A DNA stretch of 64,000 bases from Burkholderiales bacterium (GTDB lineage Bacteria > Pseudomonadota > Gammaproteobacteria > Burkholderiales > Thiobacteraceae): positions 1-64,000 of the forward strand of contig JAIMAL010000001.1 in the NCBI GenBank assembly GCA_023511995.1, in the 5' to 3' direction. The position numbers were made by a program, and so were the translations under genes. Below the pieces are notes generated by a model. The model had not been told where the DNA came from, made no database searches, and saw only the letters and a program-made list of their open reading frames with translations. This document shows positions 27,342 to 41,798 of the stretch, piece by piece. The first letter of the stretch is position 1. Every line of letters starts with the position of its first letter.

Positions 27342-28849
27342 GGGCGGTGGCGCGCATGGCGGAGACGGGGCGGGGCGGTGGCGGCCAGCTCGCCTTCGAT
27401 TTCAAGGTGCTGGATGCCCTGGGCATTCCCGTGCACGCTGTGGCCATCGACAGCCGGCAGGTTCAGCCCGGGGATGTCTTCCTCGCCTATCCCGGGGAGA
27501 CCGCCGATGGCCGGCAATTCATTCCCCAGGCCATCGCCAACGGCGCCGCGGCGGTGTTGTGGGAGCCGGAGGGGTTCACCTGGGATCCGGCCTGGCGCGT
27601 GCCCCATCTGCCCGTGGCGGGCCTGCGGCAGAAGGTGGGCTTCATCGCCGCGGAGGTCTACGGACATCCTTCCCGCGCCCTGTGGACGGTGGGCATCACC
27701 GGCACCAATGGCAAGACCTCCTGCTGCCACTGGATCGCCCAGGCCGCGACCTTCTGCGGCCGGCCCACGGCCATCATCGGCACCCTGGGCAATGGCCTGC
27801 CGGGGGCATTGAGCCCGGCCACCCACACCACGCCGGACCCGGTGACGCTGCAGAAACTTTTGCGGCAGTTCCACGATGCAGGCGTTCAGGGCGTCGCCAT
27901 GGAGGTGTCCTCCCACGCCCTCGACCAGGGGCGGGTGAATGGCGTGGCCTTTGACCTGGCTGTCCTCACCAACCTCTCCCGCGATCACCTGGATTACCAC
28001 GGCACCATGGAACGCTATGCGGCGGCGAAGGGTCAACTCTTCCACTGGCCGGAACTTTCCACGGCGGTGGTCAATTACGACGATGCCTGGGGGCGGGAAC
28101 TTGCCGCCGACTGTCGCCGCCGGGGCACGCCGGTGGTGGACTATGGCTTCGAAGGCGGCGAGGTGCGGGGTCATCACCTGGAGGTGTCGCCGGCGGGGCT
28201 TGCCTTCGAGGTCACCACGCCCTGGGGCGAGGGCCGCGTGGAAAGCGGCATCCTCGGGCGCTTCAACGCAGCCAACCTGCTGGCGGTGGTGGCCGCCCTG
28301 GGCGCCGGGGGATTGCCCTTCGACCGCATCATCGCCGGCGTCTGTCGCCTTAAGCCGGTGCCGGGGCGCATGCAAACCCTTCGCCTGCCGGGCAAACCCC
28401 TGGTGGTGGTGGACTATGCCCACACGCCGGATGCGCTGGAAAAAGTCCTCACCACGCTGCGGGAGCTTTTGGCCGAATCCCGCGCCGCTGCGGCGGGTGC
28501 GCGGCTCATCGTCGTTTTCGGTTGTGGCGGCAACCGCGACCGCGGCAAGCGTCCCATGATGGGGGAGGTGGCCTCCCGCCTTGCCGACAGTGTGGTGGTG
28601 ACCAGCGACAACCCCCGCAACGAAGACCCCGCCGCCATCATCGAGGCCATCGTCGCCGGCATGGGCGCCAATTATCACGTCATCGAGGACCGCGCCGCCG
28701 CCATCGACTACGCCATCCGCGAGGCAAGGCCGCAGGACGTGGTGCTGATCGCCGGCAAGGGCCACGAAACCTATCAGGAAATCCGCGGCACCCGGCTGCC
28801 CTTTTCCGATGTGGAAGTGGCCATGCGTGCGTTGGAGAACTGGAAATGA
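27338..28849 (+). CDS. murE: UDP-MurNAc-tripeptide synthetase (meso-diaminopimelate adding)
   Basis: MurE adds the third stem-peptide residue. The 503-residue ligase has the ATP-binding loop GITGTNGKTS, THTTPDP, MEVSSHAL and the DNPRNEDP motif, which marks meso-diaminopimelate specificity. The start overlaps ftsI and the stop overlaps murF. Seven extra residues precede the first alternative Met (MRAVARMAETG), so a slightly shorter start is possible. Confidence 0.96.
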   Translation: MRAVARMAETGRGGGGQLAFDFKVLDALGIPVHAVAIDSRQVQPGDVFLAYPGETADGRQFIPQAIANGAAAVLWEPEGFTWDPAWRVPHLPVAGLRQKVGFIAAEVYGHPSRALWTVGITGTNGKTSCCHWIAQAATFCGRPTAIIGTLGNGLPGALSPATHTTPDPVTLQKLLRQFHDAGVQGVAMEVSSHALDQGRVNGVAFDLAVLTNLSRDHLDYHGTMERYAAAKGQLFHWPELSTAVVNYDDAWGRELAADCRRRGTPVVDYGFEGGEVRGHHLEVSPAGLAFEVTTPWGEGRVESGILGRFNAANLLAVVAALGAGGLPFDRIIAGVCRLKPVPGRMQTLRLPGKPLVVVDYAHTPDALEKVLTTLRELLAESRAAAAGARLIVVFGCGGNRDRGKRPMMGEVASRLADSVVVTSDNPRNEDPAAIIEAIVAGMGANYHVIEDRAAAIDYAIREARPQDVVLIAGKGHETYQEIRGTRLPFSDVEVAMRALENWK

Positions 28850-30204
28850 TGAGTCTTGCGGAAGCCGCGGCAGCCCTCGATGCGGAGCGCGGTGGCGAAG
28901 ACGTGACCTTCACCTCGGTGAGCACCGACAGCCGCACCCTCAAGCCGGGTGCCCTGTTCGTGGCGCTGCGGGGGCCGCGTTTCGATGGCCATGCCTTCCT
29001 CGAGGCGGCGCGCCAGGCCGGTGCGGTGGCGGCCATGGTGGACGCGCATTTCCCGCAAAGCCGGGCAGTGCTGCCTCTGCTGCGCGTGTCGGACACCCGC
29101 CTGGCTCTGGGACGGCTGGCCGCCTGGTGGCGCCGCCGTTTCGAGCTGCCCCTGGTGGCGGTGACCGGCAGCAACGGCAAGACGACGGTGAAGGAAATGA
29201 TCGCCGCCATTTTGCGCACCCATTGCGGGGCCGATGAAGCGGTGCTCGCCACCGAGGGCAATCTCAACAACGACATCGGCGTGCCCCTGATGCTGTTGCG
29301 CCTGACGGCGGCGCATCGCTATGCGGTGCTGGAAATGGGCATGAACCATTTCGGCGAAATCGACTATCTGAGCCGGCTGGCGGCGCCCACGGTGGCGCTG
29401 GCGAACAACGCCCAGGCCGCGCATCTGGCCGGGGTGGGCAGCATCGAGGGTGTGGCGCGCGCCAAGGGGGAAATCTACGGTGGCCTGACCGGGACGGGGA
29501 TTGCCGTCATCAATGCCGACGATGCCTTCGCCCCCCTGTGGCGCACGGCGGCCGGTGAGCGGCCACGCATCGAGTTCGGATTGGAACGGCCGGCGGCGGT
29601 CAGCGGCCGCTTCGAGGTGACGGCGGAAGGTACGCTGCTTGCACTGACCCTGCCCGCAGGCCAGGTGACCACGCGGCTTGCCGCAATGGGGGTGCACAAC
29701 GTGCGCAACGCGCTGGCGGCGGCGGCGGTGGCAACCGCGCTTGGCATTCCGCCGGAGACCATCGCGGCGGGGCTTGCCCGCTTTACGCCGGTGGCGGGGC
29801 GCCTGAAGCGCAAGCGCGCGATCCTGGGCGCGACGCTGATCGATGACACCTATAACGCCAATCCCGATTCCATGCGCGCGGCCATCGACGTGCTGGCGGC
29901 GTTGCCAGGCAAACGCATCCTGGTTCTCGGCGATATGGGGGAATTGGGGGACGAGGCCTGGCGTCTGCACGGCGAGGTGGGGGCATACGCGCGCGACAAG
30001 GGGATCGATGTCCTCTTCTGCCTGGGTGAGAACGCCCGCAACATGGCGGCGCAGTTTGGCCGCCATGCCCGGCATTTCGAGCGCATCGAGGAACTGCTGG
30101 CGGACCTGGAAAACCTGCTCGGGCCCGATGTGACGGTGTTGGTCAAGGGTTCCCGCTTCATGGAGATGGAGCGGGTGGTGAAAAGCTTCGAGGTGGCCGA
30201 ATAG
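28846..30204 (+). CDS. murF: UDP-MurNAc-tripeptide-D-Ala-D-Ala ligase
   Basis: MurF attaches D-Ala-D-Ala to complete the UDP-MurNAc-pentapeptide. The 452-residue protein has [37 protein letters not shown], and [11 protein letters not shown], all MurF hallmarks. ATG 28846 overlaps the murE stop; a second ATG follows at once ([11 protein letters not shown]). Longer upstream frames lie within murE and were not used. Confidence 0.96.
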   Translation: MMSLAEAAAALDAERGGEDVTFTSVSTDSRTLKPGALFVALRGPRFDGHAFLEAARQAGAVAAMVDAHFPQSRAVLPLLRVSDTRLALGRLAAWWRRRFELPLVAVTGSNGKTTVKEMIAAILRTHCGADEAVLATEGNLNNDIGVPLMLLRLTAAHRYAVLEMGMNHFGEIDYLSRLAAPTVALANNAQAAHLAGVGSIEGVARAKGEIYGGLTGTGIAVINADDAFAPLWRTAAGERPRIEFGLERPAAVSGRFEVTAEGTLLALTLPAGQVTTRLAAMGVHNVRNALAAAAVATALGIPPETIAAGLARFTPVAGRLKRKRAILGATLIDDTYNANPDSMRAAIDVLAALPGKRILVLGDMGELGDEAWRLHGEVGAYARDKGIDVLFCLGENARNMAAQFGRHARHFERIEELLADLENLLGPDVTVLVKGSRFMEMERVVKSFEVAE

Positions 30205-30205
30205 C

Positions 30206-31297
30206 ATGCTCCTTCTCCTTACCCAGTGGCTGGCCAGTGAGTGGCAGATCCGCGCCTTCAACGTGTTCAGCTACATCACGTTGCGGGCGGTGCTGGCCAC
30301 CCTGACGGCGCTTGTCATCTCCTTCCTCATCGGGCCCCTGATGATCCGCAAGCTCACCGCCTACAAAATCGGGCAGGCGGTGCGCGACGACGGGCCGCAA
30401 AGCCACCTCGCCAAGGCGGGCACGCCCACCATGGGCGGGGCGCTGATCCTGGTGGCTATCCTCGTCTCCACCCTGCTGTGGGCGGACTTGAGCAATGCCC
30501 ATGTCTGGGTCGTGTTGCTGGTCACCGCCGGCTTCGGTGCGGTCGGCTGGGTGGACGACTATCGCAAGGTGGTGCACCGCAATCCAAAGGGACTGTCGGC
30601 AAGGGCCAAGTTTTTCTGGCAGTCGGTGATTGCCCTCATCGCCGCAGCCTATCTCGCCTTCACCGCGACGCTGCCGGCACAGACGGAACTCATCGTGCCC
30701 TTCTTCAAGAACGTGGCCATCCCCCTGGGGATCACCGGCTTCATCGTGCTCGCCTATTTCGTCATCGTCGGCACCAGCAACGCGGTGAATCTCACCGATG
30801 GTCTGGATGGTCTGGCCATCATGCCCACGGTGATGGTGGCGAGCGCCCTGGCCATCTTTGCCTACGTGGCGGGCCATGCGGTCTTCGCCAGATACCTTGG
30901 CCTGCCCCATATCCCGGGGGCCGGCGAGCTCGCCGTGTTCTGCGCCGCTTTGGCGGGGGCGGGCCTTGCCTTCCTCTGGTTCAACGCTTACCCGGCGGAA
31001 GTGTTCATGGGGGATGTGGGTGCCCTCGCCCTCGGCGCTGCTCTGGGTATGGTGGCGGTGATCGTGCGCCAGGAAATCGTGCTCTTCATCATGGGCGGCG
31101 TGTTCGTGGTGGAAACCCTGTCGGTGATGCTGCAGGTGGCCTCCTACAAGCTTACCGGCAGGCGGGTGTTCCGCATGGCGCCGCTGCACCACCACTACGA
31201 ACTCAAGGGTTGGAAGGAAACCCAGGTGGTGGTGCGCTTCTGGATCATCACCATGATCCTGGTCTTGATCGGGTTGTCCACGCTGAAACTGCGCTAG
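30206..31297 (+). CDS. mraY: Phospho-N-acetylmuramoyl-pentapeptide-transferase
   Basis: MraY transfers phospho-MurNAc-pentapeptide to undecaprenyl phosphate, making lipid I in the inner membrane. The 363-residue protein has about ten hydrophobic segments and the conserved aspartate motifs: [19 protein letters not shown] and [11 protein letters not shown], plus the cytoplasmic [13 protein letters not shown] loop. The start is 1 nt after the murF stop. Confidence 0.97.
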   Translation: MLLLLTQWLASEWQIRAFNVFSYITLRAVLATLTALVISFLIGPLMIRKLTAYKIGQAVRDDGPQSHLAKAGTPTMGGALILVAILVSTLLWADLSNAHVWVVLLVTAGFGAVGWVDDYRKVVHRNPKGLSARAKFFWQSVIALIAAAYLAFTATLPAQTELIVPFFKNVAIPLGITGFIVLAYFVIVGTSNAVNLTDGLDGLAIMPTVMVASALAIFAYVAGHAVFARYLGLPHIPGAGELAVFCAALAGAGLAFLWFNAYPAEVFMGDVGALALGAALGMVAVIVRQEIVLFIMGGVFVVETLSVMLQVASYKLTGRRVFRMAPLHHHYELKGWKETQVVVRFWIITMILVLIGLSTLKLR

Positions 31298-31335
31298 TCA
31301 GGGAAAGCGGCTTTTGAGGGGTTGAAAGTTAGGCG

Positions 31336-32709
31336 ATGAATGTATCGGGCAAGAAAGTCCTGGTGCTGGGACTGGGCGAGACCGGCCGCGCCACCGCGCG
31401 CTGGCTGGCGCGCCATGGCGCCCGGCTGCGTCTTGCCGACAGCCGGCCGGATGCCCCCTATGCGGGAGCGCTCGCGCAGGAATGGCCCGCCGCGGAAGTG
31501 GTGCTCGGGCCCTTCACCGATGCGCTCTTTGCCGGTGTGGATCTGCTGGCCATCAGCCCCGGCGTGCCCCTCGCCGAGCCCCATGTGGCGCGCGCCGTGG
31601 CCGCCGGCCTGCCGGTGGTGGGCGATGTGGAACTCTTCGCAAAGGCAAGGCGCCAGGTAAGCCCCGCCGCCCGCCTGATCGCCATCACCGGCTCCAATGG
31701 CAAGACCACCGTCACCGCCATGGTGGGGGCGATGTGCCGCAAGGCGGGACTGGCCACCGTGGTGGCGGGCAACATCGGCCTGCCGGTGCTGGAAGCCCTC
31801 GGCGCCATCGAAACGGGCGCGGCCGCCCCGGACGTGTTCGTGCTGGAACTGTCCAGCTTCCAGTTGGAGACCACCGCGAGTCTCGACGCCGACGCTGCGA
31901 CCGTGCTCAACGTGAGCCAGGATCACCTCGACCGCTACCGGAGCATGGCGGAGTATGCGGCGGCCAAGGCGCGCATCTTCCAGGGACGCGGCGTGCAGGT
32001 TTTGAACCGCGACGATGCACAAAGCCTTGCCATGGCCCTGCCCGGGCGGCGGGTGGTGACCTTCGGCCGCGGCCCCCATGCCACCGACTGGGGGCTTTTG
32101 CAGGCGCAAAACCGCCTCTGGCTCGCCCAGGGCGGAAAGCGGCTGCTCGCAGTGGACGAGCTCCCCCTGGCGGGCTTGCACAACGCGCTCAATGCGCTTG
32201 CCGCCCTGGCCCTGTGCCGGGCCATCGGTTGCCCTCTGCCGCCCCTCCTCGATGCGCTGCGGGAATTCGAGGGGCTGCCCCATCGCGTGCAGCGGGTGGC
32301 GGAAATCGACGGCGTGCTCTTCTACGACGATTCCAAGGGCACCAACGTGGGCGCCACCGAGGCGGCCTTGAGCGGCATGGGACGCAAGGTGGTGCTCATC
32401 GCCGGCGGCGATGGCAAGGGTCAGGATTTCTCGCCGCTGGCGGAACCCGTGGCGCGCCATGCGCGCGCAGTGGTGTTGATCGGCCGCGATGCAGGGCGGC
32501 TCGCGTCTGCGCTCGCGGACACCGGGGTGCCCCTCCTTTACGCCCGGGACATGGAAGAGGCAGTGCGGCGGGCCGCCGCGGCCGCGCGCCCGGGGGATGC
32601 GGTGTTGCTTTCGCCCGCCTGCGCCAGCTTCGACATGTTCCGCAACTATGAGCACCGCGCGGAAGTCTTCGTCGCCGCCGTGCGTGCCTTGGCGGAGGGG
32701 AGGCGGTGA
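31336..32709 (+). CDS. murD: UDP-MurNAc-L-alanine--D-glutamate ligase
   Basis: MurD adds D-glutamate to UDP-MurNAc-L-Ala. The 457-residue ligase shows the N-terminal Rossmann loop [12 protein letters not shown], the ATP loop [23 protein letters not shown], and [16 protein letters not shown]. The gap of 38 nt after mraY is among the longer ones in the cluster. The stop overlaps ftsW by 4 nt. Confidence 0.96.
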   Translation: MNVSGKKVLVLGLGETGRATARWLARHGARLRLADSRPDAPYAGALAQEWPAAEVVLGPFTDALFAGVDLLAISPGVPLAEPHVARAVAAGLPVVGDVELFAKARRQVSPAARLIAITGSNGKTTVTAMVGAMCRKAGLATVVAGNIGLPVLEALGAIETGAAAPDVFVLELSSFQLETTASLDADAATVLNVSQDHLDRYRSMAEYAAAKARIFQGRGVQVLNRDDAQSLAMALPGRRVVTFGRGPHATDWGLLQAQNRLWLAQGGKRLLAVDELPLAGLHNALNALAALALCRAIGCPLPPLLDALREFEGLPHRVQRVAEIDGVLFYDDSKGTNVGATEAALSGMGRKVVLIAGGDGKGQDFSPLAEPVARHARAVVLIGRDAGRLASALADTGVPLLYARDMEEAVRRAAAAARPGDAVLLSPACASFDMFRNYEHRAEVFVAAVRALAEGRR

Positions 32710-33872
32710 TGCTCTATTCCACCCCCTTCAAGGCCCAGCATGCCAAACCCGAGTACGACCAGGGGCTGCTGTGGGTGAGTCTGCTGCTGCTTGCCTTTGG
32801 CGTGGTCATGGTCTATTCCGCCTCCATTGCCATCGCCGATGCCGCCGCCTACACGGGGCACCGGGAGACCTATTTCCTGCTGCGCCACGTGCTGTATGTC
32901 CTGGTGGGGCTGGTTTTGGGTTTCATCGCCTTCCAGTTTCCCACACGGGCTTTGCAGAAACTCGCCCCCTGGCTGTTTGTTGCCGGTATCTGCCTCCTGG
33001 TGCTGGTGCTGGTGCCCGGCATCGGCCGCGAGGTGAACGGCTCGCGCCGCTGGATTTCCCTCGTTTTCTTCAACCTGCAGCCCTCCGAGCTGATGAAACT
33101 GTTCGTCGTGCTCTACGCGGCGGACTACACCGTGCGCAAAGCCGGGCACATCGAAAGTTTCACCAAGGGTTTTCTGCCCATGCTGGTGGTGATGCTCTTC
33201 ATCGGTGGCCTTCTGCTGCGGGAACCCGATTTCGGCGCCTTCGCCGTGATCCTCACCATCGCCATGGGCATCCTCTTTCTTGGCGGGGTGAATGGCCGCC
33301 AGTTCGGCGCCCTCATGCTCATGCTGCTGGTGGGCTTCGTCATCGTCATCTGGAGCTCGCCCTACCGCATGCAGCGCATCATCGGCTTCATGGACCCCTG
33401 GGCCGATCCCTATGGCAAGGGCTATCAGCTCTCCCACGCCCTTATCGCCTTTGGTCGCGGCGAATGGTTCGGTGTGGGGCTGGGCGCCAGCGTGGAAAAG
33501 CTCCTCTACCTGCCTGAGGCCCACACCGACTTCCTGCTGGCGGTGGTGGCGGAGGAACTGGGCTTCGTTGGTGTCCTCGTGGTGGCGCTCGCCTTTGCCT
33601 ACATCGTCCTGCGCGCCTTCGCCATCGCCCGCCAGGCGGAGCGTCTCGAGCGGCCCTTCCCGGCGCTGGTGGCCTACGGCATCGGCATCTGGATCGGGGT
33701 GCAGGTGGTCATCAACATGGGGGTGAACATGGGGCTTCTGCCCACCAAGGGGCTCACCCTGCCTCTGCTCTCCTATGGCGGTTCGGGTATCGCCGCCAAC
33801 TGCGCCGCATTGGCCATCCTGCTGCGCATCGACTGGGAGTCGCGGCAGGTCCTCAAGGGGTACGCGGTATGA
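32706..33872 (+). CDS. ftsW: Septal peptidoglycan glycosyltransferase FtsW
   Basis: FtsW polymerises lipid II at the septum together with FtsI. The 388-residue SEDS-family protein has about ten membrane helices, the SRRWISL segment, [18 protein letters not shown], and the C-terminal signature [20 protein letters not shown]. Overlaps of 4 nt join it to murD and murG. Confidence 0.97.
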   Translation: MMLYSTPFKAQHAKPEYDQGLLWVSLLLLAFGVVMVYSASIAIADAAAYTGHRETYFLLRHVLYVLVGLVLGFIAFQFPTRALQKLAPWLFVAGICLLVLVLVPGIGREVNGSRRWISLVFFNLQPSELMKLFVVLYAADYTVRKAGHIESFTKGFLPMLVVMLFIGGLLLREPDFGAFAVILTIAMGILFLGGVNGRQFGALMLMLLVGFVIVIWSSPYRMQRIIGFMDPWADPYGKGYQLSHALIAFGRGEWFGVGLGASVEKLLYLPEAHTDFLLAVVAEELGFVGVLVVALAFAYIVLRAFAIARQAERLERPFPALVAYGIGIWIGVQVVINMGVNMGLLPTKGLTLPLLSYGGSGIAANCAALAILLRIDWESRQVLKGYAV

Positions 33873-34975
33873 GCCAGGCGGCGCGCACCCTGCTGGTGAT
33901 GGCCGGCGGCACCGGCGGGCATGTCTATCCCGCCCTCGCTGTGGTGGAGGTGCTGGCAGCGGAGGGCTGGCGCATCGTCTGGCTCGGCACCCGCACGGGC
34001 CTCGAGGCGCGTGTGGTGCCGGCGCGGGGCATCCCCCTTTTCCCCCTTGCCATCGGTGGCGTGCGCGGCAAGGGAGGGATGGCGCGCCTCCTCTTGCCCT
34101 TTTTCCTGCTGGTTGCCTTTTTCCAGAGTGCGCGCGTGCTCTTCAGCCAGCGCCCAGACGTGGTGCTGGGCATGGGGGGCTATGCCTCCTTCCCCGGCGG
34201 GCTCATGGCCGCCCTCTTCGCCCGTCCCCTCGTCATCCACGAGCAGAATGCCGTCGCCGGACTGGCTAACCGCATCCTCGCCTGTCTGGCTGATCGCGTG
34301 CTGGTGGGGTTCCCCCAGGCCTTCCGGGGCAGGCACGACGCGCCTATCGGCTGCGGCCGGGTGGAGACCACCTGGACGGGGAATCCGGTGCGGCAGGCCA
34401 TCGCCGATCTGCCTCCCCCCGCAGCGCGCTATAGCGAACGCAGTGGTCCCCTGCGGCTCCTCGTGGTGGGGGGAAGCCTTGGCGCCAAGGCGCTCAACGA
34501 CACCGTTCCCCAGGCGCTGGCCTGTCTCGATCCCCCGGCGCGGCCCGTGGTGGTGCACCAGGCGGGGGAAAAACACGTGGAGACCGTGCGCGCCACCTAT
34601 GCCCGGCTGGGGGTGGCGGCGGAAGTGCTGCCCTTCATCGAGGACATGGCGGCGCGTCTTGCTGAGGCCGATCTCGTCATCTGCCGCGCCGGCGCCCTCA
34701 CCATCGCCGAGCTGGCCGCGGCCGGGGTGGCAGCCGTGTTGGTGCCCTACCCCCATGCGGTGGACGACCATCAGACGGCGAATGCGGCATTCCTCGCCGA
34801 GGCGGGGGCAGCCGTGCTCCTGCCCCAGTCGGCACTCACGGTCGAGGGGCTGGCCAAGTTCATCCGGAAGGCAAGCCGCGAGCGCCTCGCCGCCATGGCG
34901 GAAAAGGCGCGCGCTGTGCATCGGGCGGATGCCGCGCAAAGGGTGGCGGCGGTGTGCCGGGAGCTTGCGCCATGA
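33869..34975 (+). CDS. murG: Lipid II synthase MurG
   Basis: MurG adds GlcNAc to lipid I on the inner face of the membrane. The 368-residue GT28-family enzyme has the N-terminal glycine loop [45 protein letters not shown] and the UDP-GlcNAc site [14 protein letters not shown]. It starts 4 nt inside ftsW; murC begins 55 nt after its stop. Confidence 0.96.
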   Translation: MSQAARTLLVMAGGTGGHVYPALAVVEVLAAEGWRIVWLGTRTGLEARVVPARGIPLFPLAIGGVRGKGGMARLLLPFFLLVAFFQSARVLFSQRPDVVLGMGGYASFPGGLMAALFARPLVIHEQNAVAGLANRILACLADRVLVGFPQAFRGRHDAPIGCGRVETTWTGNPVRQAIADLPPPAARYSERSGPLRLLVVGGSLGAKALNDTVPQALACLDPPARPVVVHQAGEKHVETVRATYARLGVAAEVLPFIEDMAARLAEADLVICRAGALTIAELAAAGVAAVLVPYPHAVDDHQTANAAFLAEAGAAVLLPQSALTVEGLAKFIRKASRERLAAMAEKARAVHRADAAQRVAAVCRELAP

Positions 34976-35030
34976 GGGCGCTTCACCCCAGGAGCATGAG
35001 GCGGGGGCTCACCGCCGGGAAGACAACGGG

Positions 35031-36439
35031 ATGAGACACAAGGTCAAGCACATCCATTTCGTCGGTATCGGCGGCGCGGGCATGAGCGGCATCGCGGAAG
35101 TGCTGCTCAACCTGGGCTTCCGGGTGAGCGGGTCGGATCTGGCCGACACGGCCACCACCCGCCGCCTCGCACGCCAGGGGGCGAAGGTGTGCCGCGGCCA
35201 CGCGCCAGAAAACGTGGGCAAGGCGGACGTGGTGGTGGTCTCCAGCGCGGTGCCGGCGGACAACCCGGAAGTGGCGGCGGCGCGCAGCCGTGGGATTCCC
35301 GTGGTGCCGCGGGCGCTGATGCTGGCCGAATTGATGCGTTTCAAGCAGGGCATTGCGGTGGCGGGCACCCATGGCAAGACCACCACCACCAGCCTGGTGG
35401 CGAGCGTCCTTGCCGAAGGGGGGCTCGATCCCACCTTCGTCATCGGCGGCCGGCTGGAGGCGGCCGGTGCCCATGCGCGTCTTGGCTCCGGTGAGTTTCT
35501 GGTGGCGGAGGCCGACGAGTCCGACGCCTCTTTTCTCCACCTGATGCCGGTGATTGCCGTGGTCACCAACATCGATGCGGATCACATGGAAACCTACGGC
35601 CACGATTTCGAGAAGCTGAAACAGGCTTTCGTCGATTTCGTGCAGCGTCTGCCCTTCTACGGGGTAGCCGTGCTCTGCGCCGATGACGCCAACGTGCGCA
35701 GCATCCTGGCGCGCATCACCAAGCCCATCGTCACCTATGGCACGGTGGAGGATGCCGACGTGCGCGCCACGGACATCCGTGCCGTGGGCGGGCAGATGCA
35801 TTTCCGCCTCGTGCGGCGGGGACGACGGGAGCTGGCCATCCGCCTCAACTGTGCCGGCCGCCACAACGTGCTCAATGCCCTGGCGGCCATTACCGTCGCC
35901 CAGGAGGTGGGGGTAGCCGATGCCGCCATCAAAAAGGCGCTGCTGGAGTTCCGCGGTGTGGGCCGGCGCTTCCAGCGCTATGGGGAGATTCCGCTGGCAG
36001 GCGGGGAGAGCTTCACCCTCATCGACGACTATGGTCATCACCCGGCGGAAATGGCCGCCACCCTGGAGGCGGTGCGCGGGGCTTTCCCCGGTCGGCGGCT
36101 GGTGCTCGCCTTCCAGCCCCATCGCTATACCCGTACCCGCGATCTCTTCGAGGATTTCGTGCAGGTGCTGTCCACGGTGGATGTGCTGCTGCTGACGGAG
36201 GTCTATCCGGCCGGCGAGACCCCCATCGTCGCTGCCGACGGACGGGCACTCGCCCGCGCGGTGCGGGTGCTGGGCAAGGTGGAGCCCATCTTCGTCGAGG
36301 ACGTGAAAGCGCTGGCGCAAGCCATCTGCACGGTGGTGCGTCCCAATGACGTGGTGCTCACCATGGGGGCGGGTTCCATCGGTCAGGTGCCGGCGGTGGT
36401 TGCGCTGGGTTGTGGTGTGCAGGACGTGCGGGGGGAGCT

Positions 36440-36443
<4 letters not shown>
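35031..36443 (+). CDS. murC: UDP-N-acetylmuramate--L-alanine ligase
   Basis: MurC adds the first amino acid to UDP-MurNAc. The 470-residue ligase starts with [19 protein letters not shown], then has the ATP loop [32 protein letters not shown] and [13 protein letters not shown] 35031 gives the family start; the frame is open upstream through murG, so a start about 20 residues earlier cannot be fully excluded. The stop overlaps the murB start. Confidence 0.95.
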
Positions 36444-39145
<2,702 letters not shown>

Positions 39146-39147
39146 GG

Positions 39148-40383
39148 ATGGCCAAGGGCAAGGAACAGAAAAATCTCATCGTCGGACTGGACATCGGCAC
39201 CTCCAAGGTGGTGGCGCTGGTGGCGGAAGTGCTGCCGGAAGGCCGCCTGGAGGTGGTGGGGCTGGGCGAGGCCCCGGCGCGGGGACTGAAAAAGGGGGTC
39301 GTGGTCAACATCGAATCCACGGTGAGCTCCATCCAGCGTGCGCTGGAGGATGCGGAGCTCATGGCCGACTGCAAGATTCGCGAGGTCTATACGGGGATCG
39401 CCGGCAGCCATATCAAAAGCCTCAATTCCCACGGCATGGTGGCCATCAAGGACAAGGAGGTGACGCAGGCGGACGTGGACCGGGTGATGGAAACCGCCCG
39501 GGCAGTGAACATCCCCATGGACCAGCAGATCCTGCACATCCTCACCCAGGAATTCATCATCGACGGCCAGGATGGCGTGCGGGAACCCCTGGGCATGAGC
39601 GGGGTGCGTCTGGAAGCCAAGGTGCACATCGTCACCGGCGCCGTGTCGGCGGCGCAGAACATCATCAAATGCGTCAAGCGCACCGGGCTCGAGGTGCGTG
39701 ACCTCATCCTGCAGCCGCTCGCCTCCAGCATGGCGGTGCTTTCGGAAGACGAAAAAGACCTGGGGGTTTGCCTGGTGGATATCGGCGGTGGCACCAGCGA
39801 CATCGCCGTCTTCACCAATGGCGCCATCCGCCACACGGCGGTGATTCCCATCGCCGGTGACCAGATCACCAACGACATCGCCATGGCACTGCGCACACCC
39901 ACCAAGGAGGCGGAAGACATCAAACGCATGCATGGCTGTGCGCTGCGGCAACTGGCCAGCCCCAACGACATGATCGACGTGCCCAGTGTCGGCGAACGCG
40001 GCCCGCGGCAATTGTCGCGGCAGACGCTCGCGGAGGTGATCGAGCCCCGCGTCGAGGAACTCTTTTCCCTGGTCCAGGCGGAGCTCAGGCGCAGCGGTTT
40101 CGAGGACCTCATCTCCTCCGGCATCGTGCTCACCGGCGGCTCCAGTCTCATGCAGGGCATGGTGGAGCTGGGCGAAGAGGTTTTCCACATGCCGGTGCGG
40201 GTGGGCGTGCCCCAGTACGTGGGGGGGCTGCAGGAGGTCATCCGCAATCCGCGGTATGCCACCGGGGTGGGGCTTCTGCTCGCCGGGCTGGAACAGTACC
40301 AGCGGCACCAACTGGCGCGGCTGACGAGCTCTTCCTGGCAGCAGATTCTGGAGCGGATGAAGGCATGGTTTCAGGGGTTCTGA
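39148..40383 (+). CDS. ftsA: Cell division protein FtsA
   Basis: FtsA is the actin-like protein that anchors FtsZ to the membrane. The 411-residue protein has the ATP-binding motifs VGLDIGTSKV, LVDIGGGTSDIAVF and GIVLTGGSSLMQG, the 1C subdomain after the first motif, and a C-terminal amphipathic membrane-targeting helix (WQQILERMKAWFQGF). ATG 39148 (MAKGKEQKNLIVGLDIG) is the natural start, 2 nt after ftsQ. Confidence 0.97.
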   Translation: MAKGKEQKNLIVGLDIGTSKVVALVAEVLPEGRLEVVGLGEAPARGLKKGVVVNIESTVSSIQRALEDAELMADCKIREVYTGIAGSHIKSLNSHGMVAIKDKEVTQADVDRVMETARAVNIPMDQQILHILTQEFIIDGQDGVREPLGMSGVRLEAKVHIVTGAVSAAQNIIKCVKRTGLEVRDLILQPLASSMAVLSEDEKDLGVCLVDIGGGTSDIAVFTNGAIRHTAVIPIAGDQITNDIAMALRTPTKEAEDIKRMHGCALRQLASPNDMIDVPSVGERGPRQLSRQTLAEVIEPRVEELFSLVQAELRRSGFEDLISSGIVLTGGSSLMQGMVELGEEVFHMPVRVGVPQYVGGLQEVIRNPRYATGVGLLLAGLEQYQRHQLARLTSSSWQQILERMKAWFQGF

Positions 40384-40472
40384 GGAGGGAAGGGTGATGG
40401 CGACACAGGCGCGACCGCCCTGAGGGCGCACGATTCTCTGTGGCAATGGGTTTCTTTGACTGGCTTGATGAT

Positions 40473-40487
40473 GAGGAGGTGAACATG
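40473..40487 (+). promoter_or_regulatory. Strong ribosome-binding site deciding the ftsZ start
   Basis: GAGGAGGTGAAC directly precedes ATG 40485. This favours MFEILDNASQEA over an in-frame GTG at 40440 and fits the high FtsZ level needed relative to FtsA. Confidence 0.85.
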
Positions 40488-41648
40488 TTTGAAATTCTCG
40501 ACAATGCATCCCAGGAGGCGGTGATCAAGGTGATCGGTGTGGGGGGCTGCGGCGGCAATGCCGTCGACCACATGATCGAAAGCGGGCTTTCCGGCGTGGA
40601 ATTCATCGCTGCCAACACCGATGCCCAGGCTCTCGCCAAGAGCCGCGCGAGCCGCAAGTTGCAGATCGGTGCCTCCATCACCAAGGGACTCGGTGCGGGC
40701 GCCAATCCGGAAATCGGCCGCGAGGCGGCGCTGGAGGACCGCGAGGCGATCGCCGAGGCCATCGATGGCGCGGACATGCTCTTCATCACCGCCGGCATGG
40801 GAGGGGGTACCGGCACCGGTGCCGCTCCGGTGGTGGCCGAGGTGGCCAAGGAACTAGGCATTCTCACCGTTGCCGTGGTGACCAAGCCCTTCCAGTTCGA
40901 GGGGCGGCGGCTGAAGATCGCCCAGGCCGGCATCGAGTCCCTCTCCCACAACGTCGATTCCCTCATCATCATTCCCAACGAAAAGCTGATGCAGGTGCTG
41001 GGCGATGATGTTTCGGTGCTGGACGCCTTCCGCTCCGCCAACGATGTCCTCTACGGGGCGGTGGCCGGCATCGCGGAGGTGATCAGCTCGCCGGGTCTGG
41101 TCAACGTGGACTTCGCCGACGTGCGCACGGTGATGAGCGAGATGGGCATGGCCATGATGGGTTCGGCACGCGCCCAGGGGGCGCAGCGGGCGCGCCTTGC
41201 CGCAGAGCAGGCGGTGAAAAGTCCGCTCCTCGAGGATGTCAACCTGCACGGGGCGCGCGGCGTTCTGGTCAACATCACCGCCAACCAGTCGCTGAAGATG
41301 AAGGAGATTCACGAGGTGATGAACACCATCCGCGAGTTCACGGCGGAGGATGCAACGGTAATCTTCGGCGCGGTGTTCGACGACAGCATGAACGAGGATT
41401 TGCGCGTGACCGTGGTGGCCACGGGTCTTGGCATGCCCGCCGTGGTCAAGCAGCCCCGGCCGCAGATGCAGGTGATCCGCACCGGCACCGATCCCATGCC
41501 CTCACCCATGGCCGATGCGGTGGACTACGGTGCGCTGGAACAGCCGGCCGTCATGCGTCGCCGGCGGGATGCCACGGTGGAGGCGATGAAGGCCAACGGC
41601 GTCGATCTTCTCGACATCCCGGCCTTTCTGCGCAAGCAGGCGGACTGA
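40485..41648 (+). CDS. ftsZ: Cell division GTPase FtsZ
   Basis: FtsZ polymerises into the Z ring. The 387-residue tubulin homologue has IGVGGCGGNAVDHM, the G-box GMGGGTGTGAAPVVA, the T7-loop segment NVDFADVRTVMSEMGMAMMG, and the conserved C-terminal peptide LLDIPAFLRKQ that binds FtsA and ZipA. The 101-nt gap after ftsA is the longest in the cluster and may hold an extra promoter, though I see no clear -10/-35 pair. It is the last dcw gene before lpxC. Confidence 0.97.
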   Translation: MFEILDNASQEAVIKVIGVGGCGGNAVDHMIESGLSGVEFIAANTDAQALAKSRASRKLQIGASITKGLGAGANPEIGREAALEDREAIAEAIDGADMLFITAGMGGGTGTGAAPVVAEVAKELGILTVAVVTKPFQFEGRRLKIAQAGIESLSHNVDSLIIIPNEKLMQVLGDDVSVLDAFRSANDVLYGAVAGIAEVISSPGLVNVDFADVRTVMSEMGMAMMGSARAQGAQRARLAAEQAVKSPLLEDVNLHGARGVLVNITANQSLKMKEIHEVMNTIREFTAEDATVIFGAVFDDSMNEDLRVTVVATGLGMPAVVKQPRPQMQVIRTGTDPMPSPMADAVDYGALEQPAVMRRRRDATVEAMKANGVDLLDIPAFLRKQAD

Positions 41649-41695
41649 AAAAGGCGGCGCGGCGGCCCCCGCCCACCGGGCGCGGCAGGCGCCCG

Positions 41696-41704
41696 TGCTA
41701 GAAT
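41696..41704 (+). promoter_or_regulatory. Possible lpxC extended -10 box
   Basis: TGCTAGAAT (TGn plus TAGAAT) lies 95 nt before the lpxC GTG in the GC-rich ftsZ-lpxC gap. No convincing -35 box accompanies it. Confidence 0.45.
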
Positions 41705-41798
41705 GCGCCTCTCATTCTGCGGGGGCTTGTGTTCCTGGCCGGGAGAGGGGCGCGCGAAGCCATGCCGGCCGCGCAGTTGCCTCACAGGGGAAGGTTTT